From NCBI RefSeq assembly GCF_900106925.1, contig NZ_FNNZ01000031.1, forward strand, positions 1 to 38,090: a stretch of 38,090 nt of DNA, given 5' to 3'. Source of the stretch: Thiocapsa roseopersicina. Its GTDB lineage: Bacteria; Pseudomonadota; Gammaproteobacteria; Chromatiales; Chromatiaceae. The notes beneath the pieces are model-generated. The model saw only the letters and a list, made by a program, of their open reading frames with translations. It was not told where the DNA came from and did no database searches. Made by a program: the position numbers and the translations under genes. Below, in pieces: positions 37,027 to 38,090 of the stretch; positions within the stretch are counted from its first letter, which is position 1; each line of letters opens with the position of its first letter.

Positions 37027-37995
37027 CTAAATCGTCTCGACCTCGAAGCCGACCAGGGTGCGCCGCTCGCGGCTGAATTCGATGCCGATCAGATGGATGG
37101 GCTGACCGGCGGCACGGTATTTGTCCGCGTAGCCGCGATCCTTGATCTGCTGCAGCGCGCGTCCCTCGGGTGCGAGCTCCACCACCTTGAATTCGAACAG
37201 CCAGATCCGGCCGTTGAACTTAAGGGTCAGGTCGATCCGGCCTTGATTACCGGAATCCTCCGGCGTCAGGTCCAGCCCCAGGGCGGCAAGGTGGCTGTAG
37301 AAGACGCTGGCATAGAAGCCTTCGTACCGGGCGATCGGGTGGCCGTCGTGCCACTGATGCGGGATGGCCGCAAAGAGCGCCTCGATATGGGCGCGCAGGG
37401 CCTCGAAGTCGCCACTCACCAGCACGTCGTAGAGCCGGCTGACGGCGCGCTCGGCTTGCATGGGATCGCCCATCAGTCCCTTGAGCAGCGCGTCGTTCAG
37501 TGCCGACTCGACCTCCAGGTTCGGGTACCCCAGGCTGTATTCGAGCCGTGCGCCGATCCGTCGCGAACCGGTAAAGGTGAGATAACCGCTTTGCCACAGC
37601 AATGCCTCGGGAGACATGCTGTCCACGTCGAACGTCGACAGCAGTGCCTCCGATGCACGCACGCCGGCCAGGTCGGGCGTGAAATAGCCGCGCGCGGTAA
37701 GCAGATCGACCAGAAAGGTCGGCGTGCCGGTCTCGAACCACCAGGAGCGAAATTCGCGTTTCTGAAACAGCAACAATAGATCGAAGGGGTTGTAGACGGC
37801 CTCCCCCGTCCAGTTGTAGCCGTTGTACCAGTCACGCATCCGATCGCGATCGACGCCTTCGAGCTCCGGTGCGAAGACGGTTTCTACATCCTGCTCCGTA
37901 TAGCCGCAGATGGCGGAGTAGGTTGTGTCCACCGTGACGTCATTCAGGTTGTTCAGCCCGGAAAAGATGCTCACCTTGCTGAATTTGCTCACCCC
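37027..37995 (-). pseudogene. DUF1703 AAA-ATPase-like / PD-(D/E)XK protein, 5' truncated
   Basis: About 321 residues of a protein normally near 520. The surviving part starts at VSKFSKVSIFSGLNNL, which in intact relatives follows the P-loop AAA-like domain, and runs to a natural end with the nuclease-like GRIDLTLKFNGRIWLFEFKV (Asp, then Glu-x-Lys). The missing N-terminus carries the Walker A region. Upstream of residue Val the open frame continues into an IS21-like end (18 codons of insertion-sequence origin, starting MATFLRTG), so any product would lack the ATPase domain. Family function is unclear; these genes are numerous in Chromatiaceae. Confidence 0.85.
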
Positions 37996-38090
37996 TGCGT
38001 ATTCCGGTGAAAGTGGCCACCCGGTCCGAAGGAAAGTGGCCACTGGTTCTGATTCAATCCGGCCAGTCAGTCCGAAGGAAAGCGGCCGGT
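37996..38090. mobile_element. Terminus of an IS21-like insertion sequence
   Basis: Starting at TGCGTATTCC (37996) the sequence carries spaced repeats: GTGAAAGTGGCCAC (38007-38020), TCCGAAGGAAAGTGGCCAC (38025-38043) and TCCGAAGGAAAGCGGCC (38071-38087). Multiple AAGTGGCCAC-type repeats behind a TG end are characteristic of IS21-family termini, where the IstA transposase binds. The element interrupts the DUF1703 gene and continues beyond the window; no transposase gene is visible here. Confidence 0.75.

Noticed and set aside
36907-37779. A 290-codon open frame on the plus strand opposite the DUF1703 gene
   Set aside because: It runs through the hairpin at 36945 and is antisense to recognisable DUF1703 coding sequence.

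Overview
The window looks like chromosomal DNA of a GC-rich gammaproteobacterium. Gene content and protein style (Rnf complex beside metG, divergent metG/mrp, an mrp-dcd neighbourhood, an EncFtn-type ferritin, a DUF1703 protein hit by an IS21-like end) fit the purple sulfur bacteria (Chromatiaceae, Thiocapsa/Allochromatium-like). No photosynthesis or sulfur-oxidation gene is present, so this placement is inference.

Left part (1-11.2 kb). A complete rnfABCDGE operon lies on the minus strand downstream of metG and encodes the membrane ferredoxin:NAD+ oxidoreductase. metG is divergent from mrp/apbC (Fe-S carrier ATPase), followed by dcd and a convergent GT4 glycosyltransferase. Nine copies of a heptamer lie just beyond rnfE and three copies of another lie upstream of rnfA.

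Phosphate block (11.3-17.3 kb). A small secreted protein precedes pstS-pstC-pstA-pstB-phoU. Three Pho-box-like half-sites with exact 11-bp spacing stand upstream of pstS, and a strong hairpin follows pstS. A ppx exopolyphosphatase lies further on (23.1-24.7 kb).

Mixed block (17.4-30.4 kb). It holds an EncFtn-like ferritin without encapsulin, a pterin dehydratase, an FtsX-type permease with a DUF3299 lipoprotein, a translationally coupled PTPS-like/SDR/SDR operon, an SCP2-like protein, ppx, recQ with a small coiled-coil membrane protein, and a MetH that lacks the homocysteine-binding domain. A fused relic of a Phd/PIN toxin-antitoxin pair lies upstream of metH.

Right part (30.5-36.8 kb). A soluble PAS histidine kinase and a NarL-type regulator are followed, after a palindrome, by a DJ-1/PfpI protein with isonitrile-hydratase-like residues, a Tat-exported NrtA-like binding protein, a permease, an ATPase and cyanase (cynS). 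This reads as a two-component-controlled cyanate import and detoxification/nitrogen-supply system. The window ends in a DUF1703 nuclease-like gene cut by an IS21-like terminus.

The most unusual signal is a family of seven complete 85-88 bp palindromic elements plus one solitary arm. Their 12-bp terminal arms covary between copies, most contain a nested inner stem, and they sit at gene 3' ends, often supplying the neighbour's stop codon. I do not recognise this family.
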